From NCBI GenBank assembly GCA_026874595.1, contig CM049321.1:18698979-18762978 (forward strand): DNA of 64,000 nt. The letters run 5' to 3'. The DNA is from Sipunculus nudus. Lineage: Eukaryota > Annelida > Sipuncula > Golfingiida > Sipunculidae. Below are positions 11,412-24,153 of the stretch, one piece after another. The position numbers and the translations under genes are program-made. Below the pieces are notes generated by a model. It was not told the origin of the DNA. It searched no databases and worked only from the letters and a program-made list of their open reading frames with translations. Within the stretch, counting starts at the first letter, position 1. Every line of letters begins with the position of its first letter.

Positions 11412-11416
11412 ATATT
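11361..11416. repeat. (TA)n microsatellite, unit 2, interrupted
   Basis: TA run broken twice by TTTA. The left flank is of the TTCTGTAAT class, which goes with interrupted tracts. Confidence 0.97.
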
Positions 11417-14400
11417 CCTGTATTTATATGCAATAAAAAATCAATAATCCATAAGTAGCCTCATGCTGACCCTCGTGATAAATATTAGAAATGGTAACCT
11501 GTTAATAAAGGTGACGCTTGGTTAAACAGAAGAGGTGTTAACCCTCTGTTATAGTTAATAAATGTCTCTTCTACCGTACGTTGGCCATTGACCCATTTTC
11601 ATGTTGAATGATTGGTCAATATTGAGCCTAACCAGGCCGATACCAGACCATATTCTTTTAAAAAATAACTAACTTTCTCTTTATTTTGAAATGGGAGAAA
11701 TCTGTTTTACCGCAGACGAAAAGTAAAGGCATTCACGAATGGTACATTTTTTAAACCAATACGCCAGCTTCTAAAATTATTTAGAAAAAAAATATTAGAT
11801 GCATTTAATTGTAAGCTCCGCTTTGTTGTTACAATGAATGACAGCAGAAATGGCAAAGCCCAGAATGCTTCACAAATAATGTACCTGGTGTAAAAGAAAA
11901 GTAATGCTTAATAGTAGTACCTTGGTGTAAATCACAGTTTGCTCTCTAAGAAAGATACAAGAGAACCTGCAAATACATCATGTGGAATGCACCCCTTCTC
12001 CTGTAGTATATAGATCCAAAGGCAAGTTGTACAGCAACAAGGTGATAACAGTCAGAGATATTTGGAAATGTATGTGTTTCACTATGATACATTTGTTTGT
12101 GATATGCAGCTGATAGGTATTTTACTCGGTTGTCGTGGTTATAAAAAAAACCGAGCCATTTATGTAAAGCTCTGGTTAATCATTTTGTCATGAACACTCA
12201 TTATAGTTCATCAAAAATACAAGAATTAGTTCCTGAGTGGAACTTAAGTGGCTGAGTGACTCATTGTTCAACAAGGATATCCTATTAATTCATCTAATTA
12301 CTTTTGTCCAACAACGAAAGGAGAACACTTAAGAACTATTAACGGTAATCTGGTTTAACAACGGGCAGTAATATTGACCTTATTATTAAGTTTTCCATTA
12401 AAGATGAAAAGCTATGGGATAAAGTTACCCTCTTATCATTTGATGTATCTTTTTATGTTATTATGATATAAGTCGGGTAGTCATGCCGGTTTGGACAGAC
12501 CAATATCATTATTTTCCTGGTTACATCATATATGTTTATTTATATATGGGTCTTCGTATATACGACAAGCCTGTCATATATAACCTCTTTATGTCAATTA
12601 TTTATGGTTTACTGCTTGTTCATTATAGAACAATTGGATGTTAATATAAATTTATCTCTTACAACCCTGCGATGCAAATATAAATAAAAATAAACCTGCA
12701 AAACCATAAAACGTGTGTAAAACAGGGCATATACCTTATACAAATAACCGAAGCCTCACGAACCTCTTGTGTAAACATTCATTTAGCTTAAAAAAGAGGG
12801 TATCAGTAGTACAATATAATTATGTTGAGTGTGGAATGCAGAAGCAATGTTTGCCTTTGCTTGATATTTTTCTATATCTGACTGATATACTCATCGAAGA
12901 AACGTGTTTTCATGCTTAACCTTTTATTGAGGGAGACACATGAATTTTTACCAGGAATTAAAAATTAGAGTTCCCTTTTAACATTAAACGAAACGCTCCA
13001 AAATAATAACGATGCACGTATCGCATATCTCCCTAGAAATTTTTGAACAACACCGCCCTACTAGCGACCAATAGAATCAGTATCCCATATTAATGTTTAA
13101 AATTTATGAAACCTATGGCTCGTTTACTGCAACATTAATTATTTCATCAGATTCATATGATTTTTCCTGTGATCTAGAATGAATATTTACATTCAAAATA
13201 GAAAAAAAATCATAAAAAATATATTTGCCATATGTCAGGGGAATATTGTTTTGAATTATTTGGTATAATGAAAAGCAAGCGTTATAATAACATTCGATCG
13301 CAAATACGAATATTATGTCATTGACAAACTCTAGTTATTGTAATAATTTAAGTTCAGGATACCTTTAATCTGTTTAAGCATTATTTCTTAAAAAATGAAA
13401 TTTGCCATTCCGGCAAACGGGAGATTCGTTTGGTTTCCACTGGCACTTGGGGAATGCTAACGATCTTATTGTGCCACCAACTGGTTGACTGTAGTTTCCT
13501 TTAGCCTAACTTAATTTTTCCTTTTGCCACTTATATCTTTTGTTAAAAATGTAATTTGCTTAATAAGAAAGTAAAGCATGGAGACCGCAACAGATATCAT
13601 TCGAAACATTGCACACATCTCATCAGAATACTCTAATACCTAGCATGATTTGGATGGGTTCAAGTACTGACAATATAAATAGCATATAGGTTCTTTTCCT
13701 GGACACAAATGTAACACGCCTTGATAAAGCATAATAAAATAAATTGCATCTAAACCATGCTTTATAGGTCCGAAGCATGATCTGTATCTACATCTTCTAC
13801 TTAAGTATGATTTGATGGAAGTCAAAAGTCACAACAGATGAATGATTCAGTCTTAAAAATGTTTAATATCAGTAGTAAACCAGAAAGACACATTTTGAAC
13901 GAAAAAGAACACAACTAAAGCTTTTTAATGTTGGTAAGTGCAAAGTAATCAATGTACTATATCTGACTATCGGGGGTCCGCTTCCGTAGGGAAAGATATC
14001 AATTATTATTACAATATTTTACTTAAAAAATAACTGTATCAATGGACAAAATAGACAAATATGTAACCGTTTGAAATCTATCATTACTACAAAAATTTAC
14101 AAAATTGTAATCAATTACGATTACCAAAAAAAATCGTTTGTAATTAATCAAGATTACGGAAAACGATTTCCCAATGACTGGATGTAATATTTCGTGCTTG
14201 CGCGGAGAAGAAAGCGTTTTACAATTCGACTCCCCAGGTCCCACTATAATTACACGAAACAATTCATTGGGACTATTATCTGACCATTAATCGCAAATAT
14301 TCTTTCCAGGAATAGTAATAATTATACATACAAATATGTATGATACGATACCTTCCTGACCGTTTCGTGACAATGCTACCACTGTATCATTGTCACATCC

Positions 14401-15214
14401 TCAAAAAAAAATGGATATTCCAGATTCGTATAACGAGACCAAACTGGCTGAAGCTCTCACATACACACAAAAATGAGAAAGACGAGTGTATGTATTCAAG
14501 GAAATCTTACAATTATCTAGGGAGTCGTTTTACTCTCAAGGCAGAATAACAATATCCCATGAATCCGTATTAATGCAATACACAAACAGAGTCCACACAC
14601 TGCACAGTTAAAAGAAGTTCGCACGGTCCCTAGCCTACTGGTCACATGACCGTCACGCAAGAGGTCACTCTGTTTAACACCGTACACGCACAGGCGCCCC
14701 TCGTCGTAAAACCGGGTCTCCGTTCTCGAAGTAACACAGGTAAAAGAATCCGTTGTCGAATATTTTAAGCCCACGACAATATACAGTTCCAACGGGTCAG
14801 CGTATCAATTTTTCAGGTCTGTTTTCTATGGCCCCATCACGGCAGATAAACATCAACTTATTACAATTCCGTCTGTAAACGGAACATGCATGTCCGTTAG
14901 CGAAATGTTATTGATGTAGGTTGCCCACAGCCTCTAACATATCATACATCTGGAATCGTCCCTGCGCTGAACATTTCATAGGCATCTTTGGAGATTCATG
15001 CTAGACAGACAATCTCTCGGATATCAACATCAGGCGCCTTGCCCCAGAAATTTCTATCTTTGCTTTCCTCTTTCCAGCTTATACATCGATGCTGATGACA
15101 CGCTTTCTGACCGTCCTTAGACCATCGTTCGATCGCATGAATACAACAAACTGAACACGCCTCCAGAGACAAACGTATGAAAAATGTATGATGTATGTAT
15201 CTGTTCTCCCTTTT

Positions 15215-16504
15215 CTATGATATGAAACCCATGTTTATACCCTGTAACAGGAATTCCTTGTCCTCGTCCCCTTCTAGCTCAGTAGCCCATAACTCGGGTG
15301 TTTTGAAAGAGGATTACTAAAGTGTGGGCTATCAAGTCGGCTTTTATCTTGGCAAAGACAGCTGGTTGGTAATCCCTATGCCGAGGGGTCCTCTGACCCC
15401 TGTGGGTGAAGTGACCTAGGTTGGGGTTTTCCACACCCTTTGACTGAGCATATGTGGGCATATTTACAATTAGAATTAAACCTGCATGATCCCTTATTAA
15501 AGGAGATACAAATCTCCCTCCCTGATAGATCAACTTGTCTCTTATACTGACCCGACTCTATGCAATTTATTGTTTGTCCTGATTCTTAAAGCCCATGTTA
15601 ATTACTGGTGCTTTAGGTTGTAACCAAAATTTACTTAAGGTTGGAATTTGTAAACCCCATTGACACTGCAATTTTGCCTGCTCTTTTCGATATAAATCAT
15701 CGAACATGACCACATCGGCCCATCTGTACTGCTGAGCTAAATCAGTAACTTGGATAAGGTAGGCCAAATATTCTGGAATATTAGCGAGACCCACCTTACC
15801 CTGTCTCATTAAGGTATCAAGAATTCTGAGAGCCGATCAAAACCATAGCTCTTTTGAGATTGACTCAAGTTTAGGTTCCTTTTTTTTAATTTAAAATATA
15901 AATCCACCCCCCCCCCCCCCCGCTACCTGGGAGACTAGCTCCTCAACATCAATGTTATGCATACTACCTATCACAGGTCTAGCAAAGTCAATGATCTTTA
16001 GATAAGGAATGTCCGTTACGGGTCTCAAATACATCGATGTTGAATCACACTGCAGTACCGTAGTTAGGGTTCCCCTACCCTGTGTTGCTTGGCCTTGGTG
16101 TACCAGGGGCGGTTGATCTAGCCTTTCTTGGGCCTGGAGAAGCGCCATGTTATGCCATGCTCGGGCTTCATCATCTTGTCTACGAGGATGTGGTACAGTT
16201 GTTGTTGACTCGTCCCACAGGGAGCCAAGGATTTCATCAACCGTTGACTGCAGAATGCCGATTTCTTGTGTCGTTTTATTTTGAGCCGTCATACAGACGG
16301 ACGGACGACAGCTGGGCTGCTCTACGCCGCCATTTTGGATGCCTGCTCTCGTACAGTTTAGACGTTTTACGGCAAGTCGTAAAGCCAGTGATTGTGCTAA
16401 TGGTAAAACCGGTATCGTTTTTAACACGTCCTCATCCAGCATCTGGAATTATTCTATCGACGTGAATCCGTGATGTGCTAAAACTGTGAGAGTTTCTTGT
16501 GTCA
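15215..16504 (-). pseudogene. Dead DIRS-like gag remnant, unit 3 (N-terminus deleted)
   Basis: Same remnant as in unit 2, but the private 50-base deletion at 16500-16505 removes the presumed ATG and the first codons. The longest open piece is 15891-16442, starting MLDEDVLKTIP. It ends just past the C15 tract (15907-15921) because this tract length puts the ribosome into a frame with an early stop (ending GFIF). The core domain is open at 15567-15809 and the CCCH knuckle lies at 15454-15510. The RT-like start runs down to 15215. The extra nonsense codons of unit 2 are absent. Confidence 0.72.
15907..15921. repeat. Poly-C tract, unit 3 (C15)
   Basis: Same tract in unit 3. The frame exits into the GFIF tail. 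Confidence 0.95.
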
Positions 16505-18972
16505 CCACCGCCTGTTTCTCCTACCCAGAGTCCTCTGTTGAGCCCATTAGGAATTAAAGTGTACCTCGCCGCTGCAAACGCAGGTCGATTTTGTTGACTT
16601 GTCAGCGTATCAAACGTATCGCTGTAGGTACAATGCGAACTTCCAATGATTCAGTATAGCTTATGGGCACCACAAACAAGCCCAGCGTAATTATGTCTAT
16701 TGAGGATTTGAGTAGGCCTACATACCTCGCCATTGCGTTACTATAACGTTGCAAAGAGTCGACTGTGTTGACATATAACTATAAGACAGTTGTAAAAGGT
16801 ATAAAAACGCCAGTGTTTGTTATGTCGTTAATGTGTGGCTTTTTACCTTGTGGGCACAACAACAAGACGCCTGTATCTCCTTGGAGTAAAGAGTTCGCTA
16901 GCCGCGAAAGCCAAGAAAAAATGCGTGTCCTTTGTGGTCTTTTAAACGTTAAGTAGCCCTTAACAACCAAGCAGGGTTGGCCTAACGCCGGTTGGCTGTG
17001 GCCACACGTGACCACAGCCGAGCGACCTCATTAGCTGCTCCTAAAATTCAAGTCACTTTTGTGGACTGCTCACTTTAAAATATAACGGCCCAGCAATCAA
17101 ATGACAATAAAATTGTATATATTCTTACCTGCGATCTTTGGATGACCCCTTACGGACACTCCGTATTTTAACATTATAAATAGAATAATTACTGGCATTT
17201 CGAACTATAACTCTCCGACAGGACTCTTTCTAAGCCAGCTGGATCATAAAACGCAGAAACATTAAAATAATATATTATCTTAAAATATAAGCCAAACTAA
17301 ACCATCTTTGAATGACACATTAATTATATGATACAATTACAGTTCCAATTAGTTTAGATAATCATTAATTTCAGTTGAGCATAATTGATATAGTTTGTTG
17401 TAGAATACAAATTTTACTAATGGTCTGAATAATAACAGCAGAGGCAAAATGTAGGGAAGTTATTTATTTAATTATATGATTAAATAGATGATATTTGACT
17501 TGAAATGTTATGACAATTCCATGTGTACTTAGTGTCAAAGCAATGTCATCGTGTGGGTAAAAGTTTATTTAGACTTCTATGATTCGGAGTTTATTGATGG
17601 AGCTTACAATAACAAACATGTTTGGGTTTCGGTGTACACAAGGCCTTGTAAAGCAAATGGGTATAACATCTGGTATTATTTTGCTACCTTCTCCAAAATG
17701 AATATGAACCACGCTAATGACATTGTTCCCTGTGGACTCTGGTTAATATCATATGAAAAGATAGTTGACGGGAAACCACACTTAAATAACCACTTATTAA
17801 TTTTGTGTCAAAATTGTTTGACAACGGAACGGTGTCTTTTCAAGGGTTCGTTACGGATGCTTTGGCTGTTTCCTGGGTTATCATTGCAAGAGAAATCAAC
17901 ATGCGCAACTGTTATATAACTTAATAAGATACTGACAACAACAAAAATATTTGTAAACAATTTATTTGGAATGAAAAATTAAGGACAAGAGTTAAACTTA
18001 ATAATAAATTTAATTTAATTGGAGGAAAATGTTTACTTGACATTTGATTACAAAATAGGGAAGTGATAACGGTATAGAGAACAATGGACTTAGATACACA
18101 CCTAATTTTTTTTTCTCCATGAAAAGTGATTTGTTTTATCATTTGCAAATTACAGGGCACTTCATCCATAAACTTAACTTCCTTGATGGCGTATTAACTA
18201 TACATTTGTACAAATTATAATGATGGCGCAATAAGAGAATTATATTTTAAAGATGCCGTATTCTTAAATGCGATTTAGCTAAATGTAGGCAAAGTGCTGT
18301 CTCTTTGACAACCATATGGACATAGGTATGTTTGCTTAGCCTTAAAGAAAAAAAGGACAGAAATTAACCAGTGATATACCTTAATCGATGGTCAACCATT
18401 AACCACGAGTGAGACCGAGCCAAAATTCACTGTTGCATTTCCTGAACACAAAGGCATTTTACTATTTCTTCGTTGACAGTTGTGGCCTAAGACATGCCCA
18501 TAACCTTACATAACCATACCTTTGTTTGAAACCAATCACATTTATCGAAAATATCTTTAGACAGATTATCCCCCAGACTGATCATGCGTACTTTATCCGT
18601 GCTGCGAGCATGCTGTGCATTTTAAATTACGCAAGCAAAGCATTTTTATTCAATGCATTAAAATCCAGAATGGTTGTGTCTCTACTTATCTGTATTTTAA
18701 TTCTTCAATGAATTTCACGTTATCGTATACTGATTAAATTTGGTACGCGAACCCTAACGTATAATGCATTTCGTGTTAATTGCGTCATTGCAAAAAATGT
18801 GATTTTGCTTAAATGCGCTACTGCCTACCATTTTTTCTGGCAAACAAAGCCATTCAGAACGACGTTTTATTCAATGCTGTTTTCTTTTATTCCTTTTAAG
18901 CGGAACACTTGTGGCCCGGGCTTTGTAACGGATAATACTCCACTCATTTTCTGTAATACGTGACCAGAGCAT

Positions 18973-18981
18973 TTATATATA

Positions 18982-19026
<45 letters not shown>

Positions 19027-19035
19027 ATATATATT
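18973..19035. repeat. (TA)n microsatellite, unit 3, interrupted
   Basis: TA run broken twice by TTTA, with the TTCTGTAAT left flank. Confidence 0.97.
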
Positions 19036-22000
19036 CCTGTATTTATATGCAATAAAAAATCAATAATCCATAAGTAGCCTGATGCTGACCCTCGTGATAA
19101 ATATTAGAAATGGTAACCTGTTAATAAAGGTGACGCTTGGTTAAACAGAAGAGGTGTTAACCCTCTGTTATAGTTAATAAATGACTCTTCTACCGTACGT
19201 TGGCCATTGACCCATTTTCATGTTGAATGATTGGTCAATATTGAGCCTAACCAGGCCGATACCAGACCATATTCTTTTAAAAAATAACTAACTTTCTCTT
19301 TATTTTGAAATGGGAGAAATCTGTTTTACCGCAGACGAAAAGTAAAGGCATTCACGAATGGTACATTTTTTAAACCAATACGCCAGCTTCTAAAATTATT
19401 TAGAAAAAAAAATATTAGATGCATTTAATTGTAAGCTCCGCTTTGTTGTTACAATGAATGACAGCAGAAATGGCAAAGCCCAGAATGCTACACAAATAAT
19501 GTACCTGGTGTAAAAGAAAAGTAATGCTTAATAGTAGTACCTTGGTGTAAATCACAGTTTGCTCTCTAAGAAAGATACAAGAGAACTTGCAAATACATCA
19601 TGTGGAATGCACCCCTTCTCCTGTAGTATATAGATCCAAAGGCAAGTTGTACAGCAACAAGGTGATAACAGTCAGAGATATTTGGAAATGTATGTGTTTC
19701 ACTATGATACATTTGTTTGTGATATGCAGCTGATAGGTATTTTACTCGGTTGTCGTGGTTATAAAAAAAACCGAGCCATTTATGTAAAGCTCTGGTTAAT
19801 CATTTTGTCATGAACACTCATTATAGTTCATCAAAAATACAAGAATTAGTTCCTGAGTGGAACTTAAGTGGCTGAGTGACTCATTGTTCAACAAAGATAT
19901 CCTATTAATTCATCTAATTACTTTTGTCCAACAACGAAAGGAGAACACTTAAGAACTATTAACGGTAATCTGGTTTAACAACGGGCAGTAATATTGACCT
20001 TATTATTAAGTTTTCCATTAAAGATGAAAAGCTATGGGATAAAGTTACCCTCTTATCATTTGATGTATCTTTTTATGTTATTATGATATAAGTCGGGTAG
20101 TCATGCCGTTTTGGACAGACCAATATCATTATTTTCCTGGTTACATCATATATGTTTATTTATATATGGGTCTTCGTATATACGACAAGCCTGTCATATA
20201 TAACCTCTTTATGTCAATTATTTATGGTTTACTGCTTGTTCATTATAGAACAATTGGATGTTAATATAAATTTATCTCTTACAACCCTGCGATGCAAATA
20301 TAAATAAAAATAAACCTGCAAAACCATAAAACGTGTGTAAAACAGGGCATATACCTTCTACAAATAACCGAAGCCTCACGAACCTCTTGTGTAAACATTC
20401 ATTTAGCTTAAAAAAGAGGGTATCAGTAGTACAATATAATTATGTTGAGTGTGGAATGCAGAAGCAATGTTTGCCTTTGCTTGATATTTTTCTATATCTG
20501 ACTGATATACTCATCGAAGAAACGTGTTTTCATGCTTAACCTTTTATTGAGGGACACACATGAATTTTTACCAGGTATTAAAAATTAGAGTTCCCTTTTA
20601 ACATTGAACGAAACGCTCCAAAATAATAACGATGCACGTATCGCATATCTCCCTAGAAATTTTTGAACAACACCGCCCTACTAGCGACCAATAGAATCAG
20701 TATCCCATATTAATGTTTAAAATTTATGAAACCTATGGCTCGTTTACTGCAACATTAATTATTTCATCAGATTCATATGATTTTTCCTGTGATCTAGAAT
20801 GAATATTTACATTCAAAATAGAAAAAAAATCATAAAAAATATATTTGCCATATGTCAGGGGAATATTGTTTTGAATTATTTGGTATAATGAAAAGCAAGC
20901 GTTATAATAACATTCGATCGCAAATACGAATATTATGTCATTGACAAACTCTAATTATTGTAATAATTTAAGTTCAGGATACCTTTAATCTGTTTAAGCA
21001 TTATTTCTTAAAAATGAAATATGCCATTCCGGCAAACGGGAGATTCGTTTGGTTTCCACTGGCACTTGGGGAATGCTAACGATCTTATTGTGCCACCAAC
21101 TGGTTGACTGTAGTTTCCTTTAGCCTAACTTAATTTTTCCTTTTGCCACTTATATCTTTTGTTAAAAATGTAATTTGCTTAATAAGAAAGTAAAGCATGG
21201 AGACCGCAACAGATATCATTCGAAACATTGCACACATATCTCATCAGAATACTCTAATACCTAGCATGATTTGGATGGGTTCAAGTACTGACAATATAAA
21301 TAGCATATAGGTTCTTTTCCTGGACACAAATGTAACACGCCTTGATAAAGCATAATAAAAAAAATTGCATCTAAACCATGCTTTATAGGTCCGAAGCATG
21401 ATCAGTATCTACATCTTCTACTTAAGTATGATTTGATGGAAGTCAAAAGTCACAACAGATGAATGATTCAGTCTTAAAAATGTTTAATATCAGTAGTAAA
21501 CCAGAAAGACAAATTTTGAACGAAAAAGAACACAACTAAAGCTTTTTATTGTTGGTAAGTGCAAAGTAATCAATGTACTATATCTGACTATCGGGGGTTC
21601 GCTTCCGTAGGGAAAGATATCAATTATTATTACAATATTTTACTTAAAAAATAACTGTATCAATGGACAAAATAGACAAATATGTAACCGTTTGAAATCT
21701 ATCATTACTACAAAAATTTACAAAATTGTAATCAATTACGATTACAAAAAAAATCGTTTGTAATTAATCAAGATTACGGAAAACGATTTCCCAATGACTG
21801 GATGTAATCTTTCGTGCTTGCGCGGAGAAGAAAGCGTTTTACAATTCGACTCCCCAGGTCCCACTATAATTACACGAAACAATTCATTGGGACTATTATC
21901 TGACCATTAATCGCAAATATTCTTTCCAGGAATAGTAATAATTATACATACAAATATGTATGATACGATACCTTCCTGACCGTTTCGTGACAATGCTACC

Positions 22001-22845
22001 ACTGTATCATTGTCACATCCTAAAAAAAAATGGATATTCCAGATTCGTATAACGAGACCAAACTGGCTGAAGCTCTCACATACACACAAAAATGAGAAAG
22101 ACGAGTGTAAAAAAATAAGTATGTATTCAAGGAAATCTTACAATTATCTAGGGAGTCGTTTTACTCTCAAGGCAGAATAACAATATCCCATGAATCCGTA
22201 TTAATGCAATACACAAACAGAGTCCACACACTGCACAGTTAAAAGAAGTTCGCATGGTCCCTAGCCTACTGGTCACATGACCGTCACGCAAGAGGTCACT
22301 CTGTTTAACACCGTACACGCACAGGCGCCCCTCGTCGTAAAACCGGGTCTCCGTTCTCGAAGTAACACAGGTAAAAGAATCCGTTGTCGAATATTTTAAG
22401 CCCACGACAATTTACAGTTCCAACGGGTCAGCGTATCAATTTTTCAGGTCTGTTTTCTATGGCCCCATCACGGCAGATAAACATCAAGTTATTACAATTC
22501 CGTCTGTAAACGGAACATGCATGTCCGTTAGCGAAATGTTATTGATGTAGGTTGCCCACAGTCTCTAACATATCATACATCTGGAATCGTCCCTGCGCTG
22601 AACATTTCATAGGCATCTTTGGAGATTCATGCTAGACAGACAATCTCTCGGATATCAACATCAGGCGCCTTGCCCCAGAAATTTCTATCTTTGCTTTCCT
22701 CTTTCCAGCTTATACATCGATGCTGATGACACGCTTTCTGACCGTCCTTAGACCATCGTTCGATCGCATGAATACAACAAACTGAACACGCCTCCAGAGA
22801 CAAACGTATGAAAAATGTATGATGTATGTATCTGTTCTCCCTTTT

Positions 22846-24153
22846 CTATGATATGAAACCCATGTTTATACCCTGTAACAGGAATTCCTTGTCCTCGTCC
22901 CCTTCTAGCTCAGTAGCCCATAACTCGGGTGTTTTGAAAGAGAATTACTAAAGTGTGGGCTATCAAGTCGGCTTTTATCTTGGCAAAGACAGCTGGTTGG
23001 TAATCCCTATGCCGAGGGGTCCTCTGACCCCTGTGGGTGAAGTGACCAAGGTTGGGGTTTTCCACACCCTTTGACTGAGCATATGTGGGCATATTTACAA
23101 TTAGAATTAAACCTGCATGATCCCTTATTAAAGGAGATACAGATCTCCCTCCCTGATAGATCAACTTGTCTCTTATACTGACCCGACTCTATGCAATTTA
23201 TTGTTTGTCCTGATTCTTAAAGCCCATGTTAATTACTGGTGCTTTAGGTTGTAACCAAAATTTACTTAAGGTTGGAATTTGTAAACCCCATTGACACTGC
23301 AATTTTGCCTGCTCTTTTCGATATAAATCATCGAACATGACCACATCGGCCCATCTGTACTGCTGAGCTAAATCAGTAACTTGGATAAGGTAGGCCAAAT
23401 ATTCTGGAATATTAGCGAGACCCACCTTACCCTGTCTCATTAAGGTATCAAGAATTCTGAGAGCCGATCAAAACCATAGCTCTTTTGAGATCGACTCAAG
23501 CTTAGGTTCCTTTTTTTTTAATTTAAAATATAAATCCATCCCCCCCCCCCCGCTACCTGGGAGACTAGCTCCTCAACATCAATGTTATGCATACTACCTA
23601 TCACAGGTCTAGCAAAGTCAATGATCTTTAGATAAGGAATGTCCGTTACGGGTCTCAAATACATCGATGTTGAATCACACTGCAGTACCGTAGTTAGGGT
23701 TCCCCTACCCTGTGTTGCTTGGCCTTGGTGTACCAGGGGCGGTTGATCTAGCCTTTCTTGGGCCTGGAGAAGCGCCATGTTATGCCATGCTCGGGCTTCA
23801 TCATCTTGTCTACGAGGATGTGGTACAGTTGTTGTTGACTCGTCCCACAGGGAGCCAAGGATTTCATCAACCGTTGACTGCAGAATGCCGATTTCTTGTG
23901 TCGTTTTATTTTGAGCCGTCATACAGACGGACGGACGACAGCTGGGCTGCTCTACGCCGCCATTTTGGATGCCTGCTCTCGTACAGTTTAGACGTTTTAC
24001 GGCAAGTCGTAAAGCCAGTGATTGTGCTAATGGTAAAACCGGTATCGTTTTTAACACGTCCTTATCCAGCATCTGGAATTATTCTATCGACGTGAATCCG
24101 TGATGTGCTAAAACTGTGAGAGTTTCTTGTGTCAAATTGTTCTTAATGCCCAT
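22846..24153 (-). pseudogene. Dead DIRS-like gag plus start of RT-like segment, unit 4
   Basis: Full-span copy from an ATG at 24153. The 184-codon piece 23518-24072 starts MLDKDVLK, with Lys where other units have Glu. The homopolymer is T followed by 12 C (23539-23551), and the frame exits into a short tail ending WIYILN. The core at 23198-23440 matches units 1, 3 and 5 (Lys at the site where units 2 and 6-9 have Gln). The knuckle lies at 23085-23141 with all four zinc ligands kept. It carries the shared N-terminal TAA and the shared TGA before the core. Confidence 0.72.
23540..23551. repeat. Poly-C tract, unit 4 (T then C12)
   Basis: Same tract in unit 4, with its first C replaced by T. 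The frame exits into the WIYILN tail. Confidence 0.95.

Larger units (their letters stand above)
7666..15327. repeat. Tandem macrosatellite unit 2 (7662 bp)
   Basis: Complete unit, head to tail with unit 1. Private features: a 12-base deletion at about 14488, between two short GTA-containing stretches, and three nonsense changes in the gag remnant seen in no other unit. It has the interrupted form of the TA microsatellite and shares a block of variants near 10850-11200 with units 7 and 8, although it differs from them elsewhere. Confidence 0.97.
15328..22958. repeat. Tandem macrosatellite unit 3 (7631 bp)
   Basis: Complete unit, shortened by a private deletion of about 50 bases at 16500-16505 that removes the presumed start of the gag remnant. 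It has the interrupted TA microsatellite. It shares a rare C (CTTCAATG instead of GTTCAATG, near 18704) only with unit 5. Confidence 0.97.

Noticed and set aside
17551-17919. Plus-strand 122-codon frame in the spacer (also at 25231, 40170 and 55527)
   Set aside because: It starts at GTG, has no recognised domain, and is broken by two independent 1-base deletions in other units (1, 2, 5 and 7, 9), so there is no sign of selection for coding.
20333-20539. Plus-strand 68-codon frame repeated in nearly every unit
   Set aside because: Non-ATG start, no motifs, AT-rich composition; its persistence reflects overall unit identity. Unit 4 has a 4-base loss within it.
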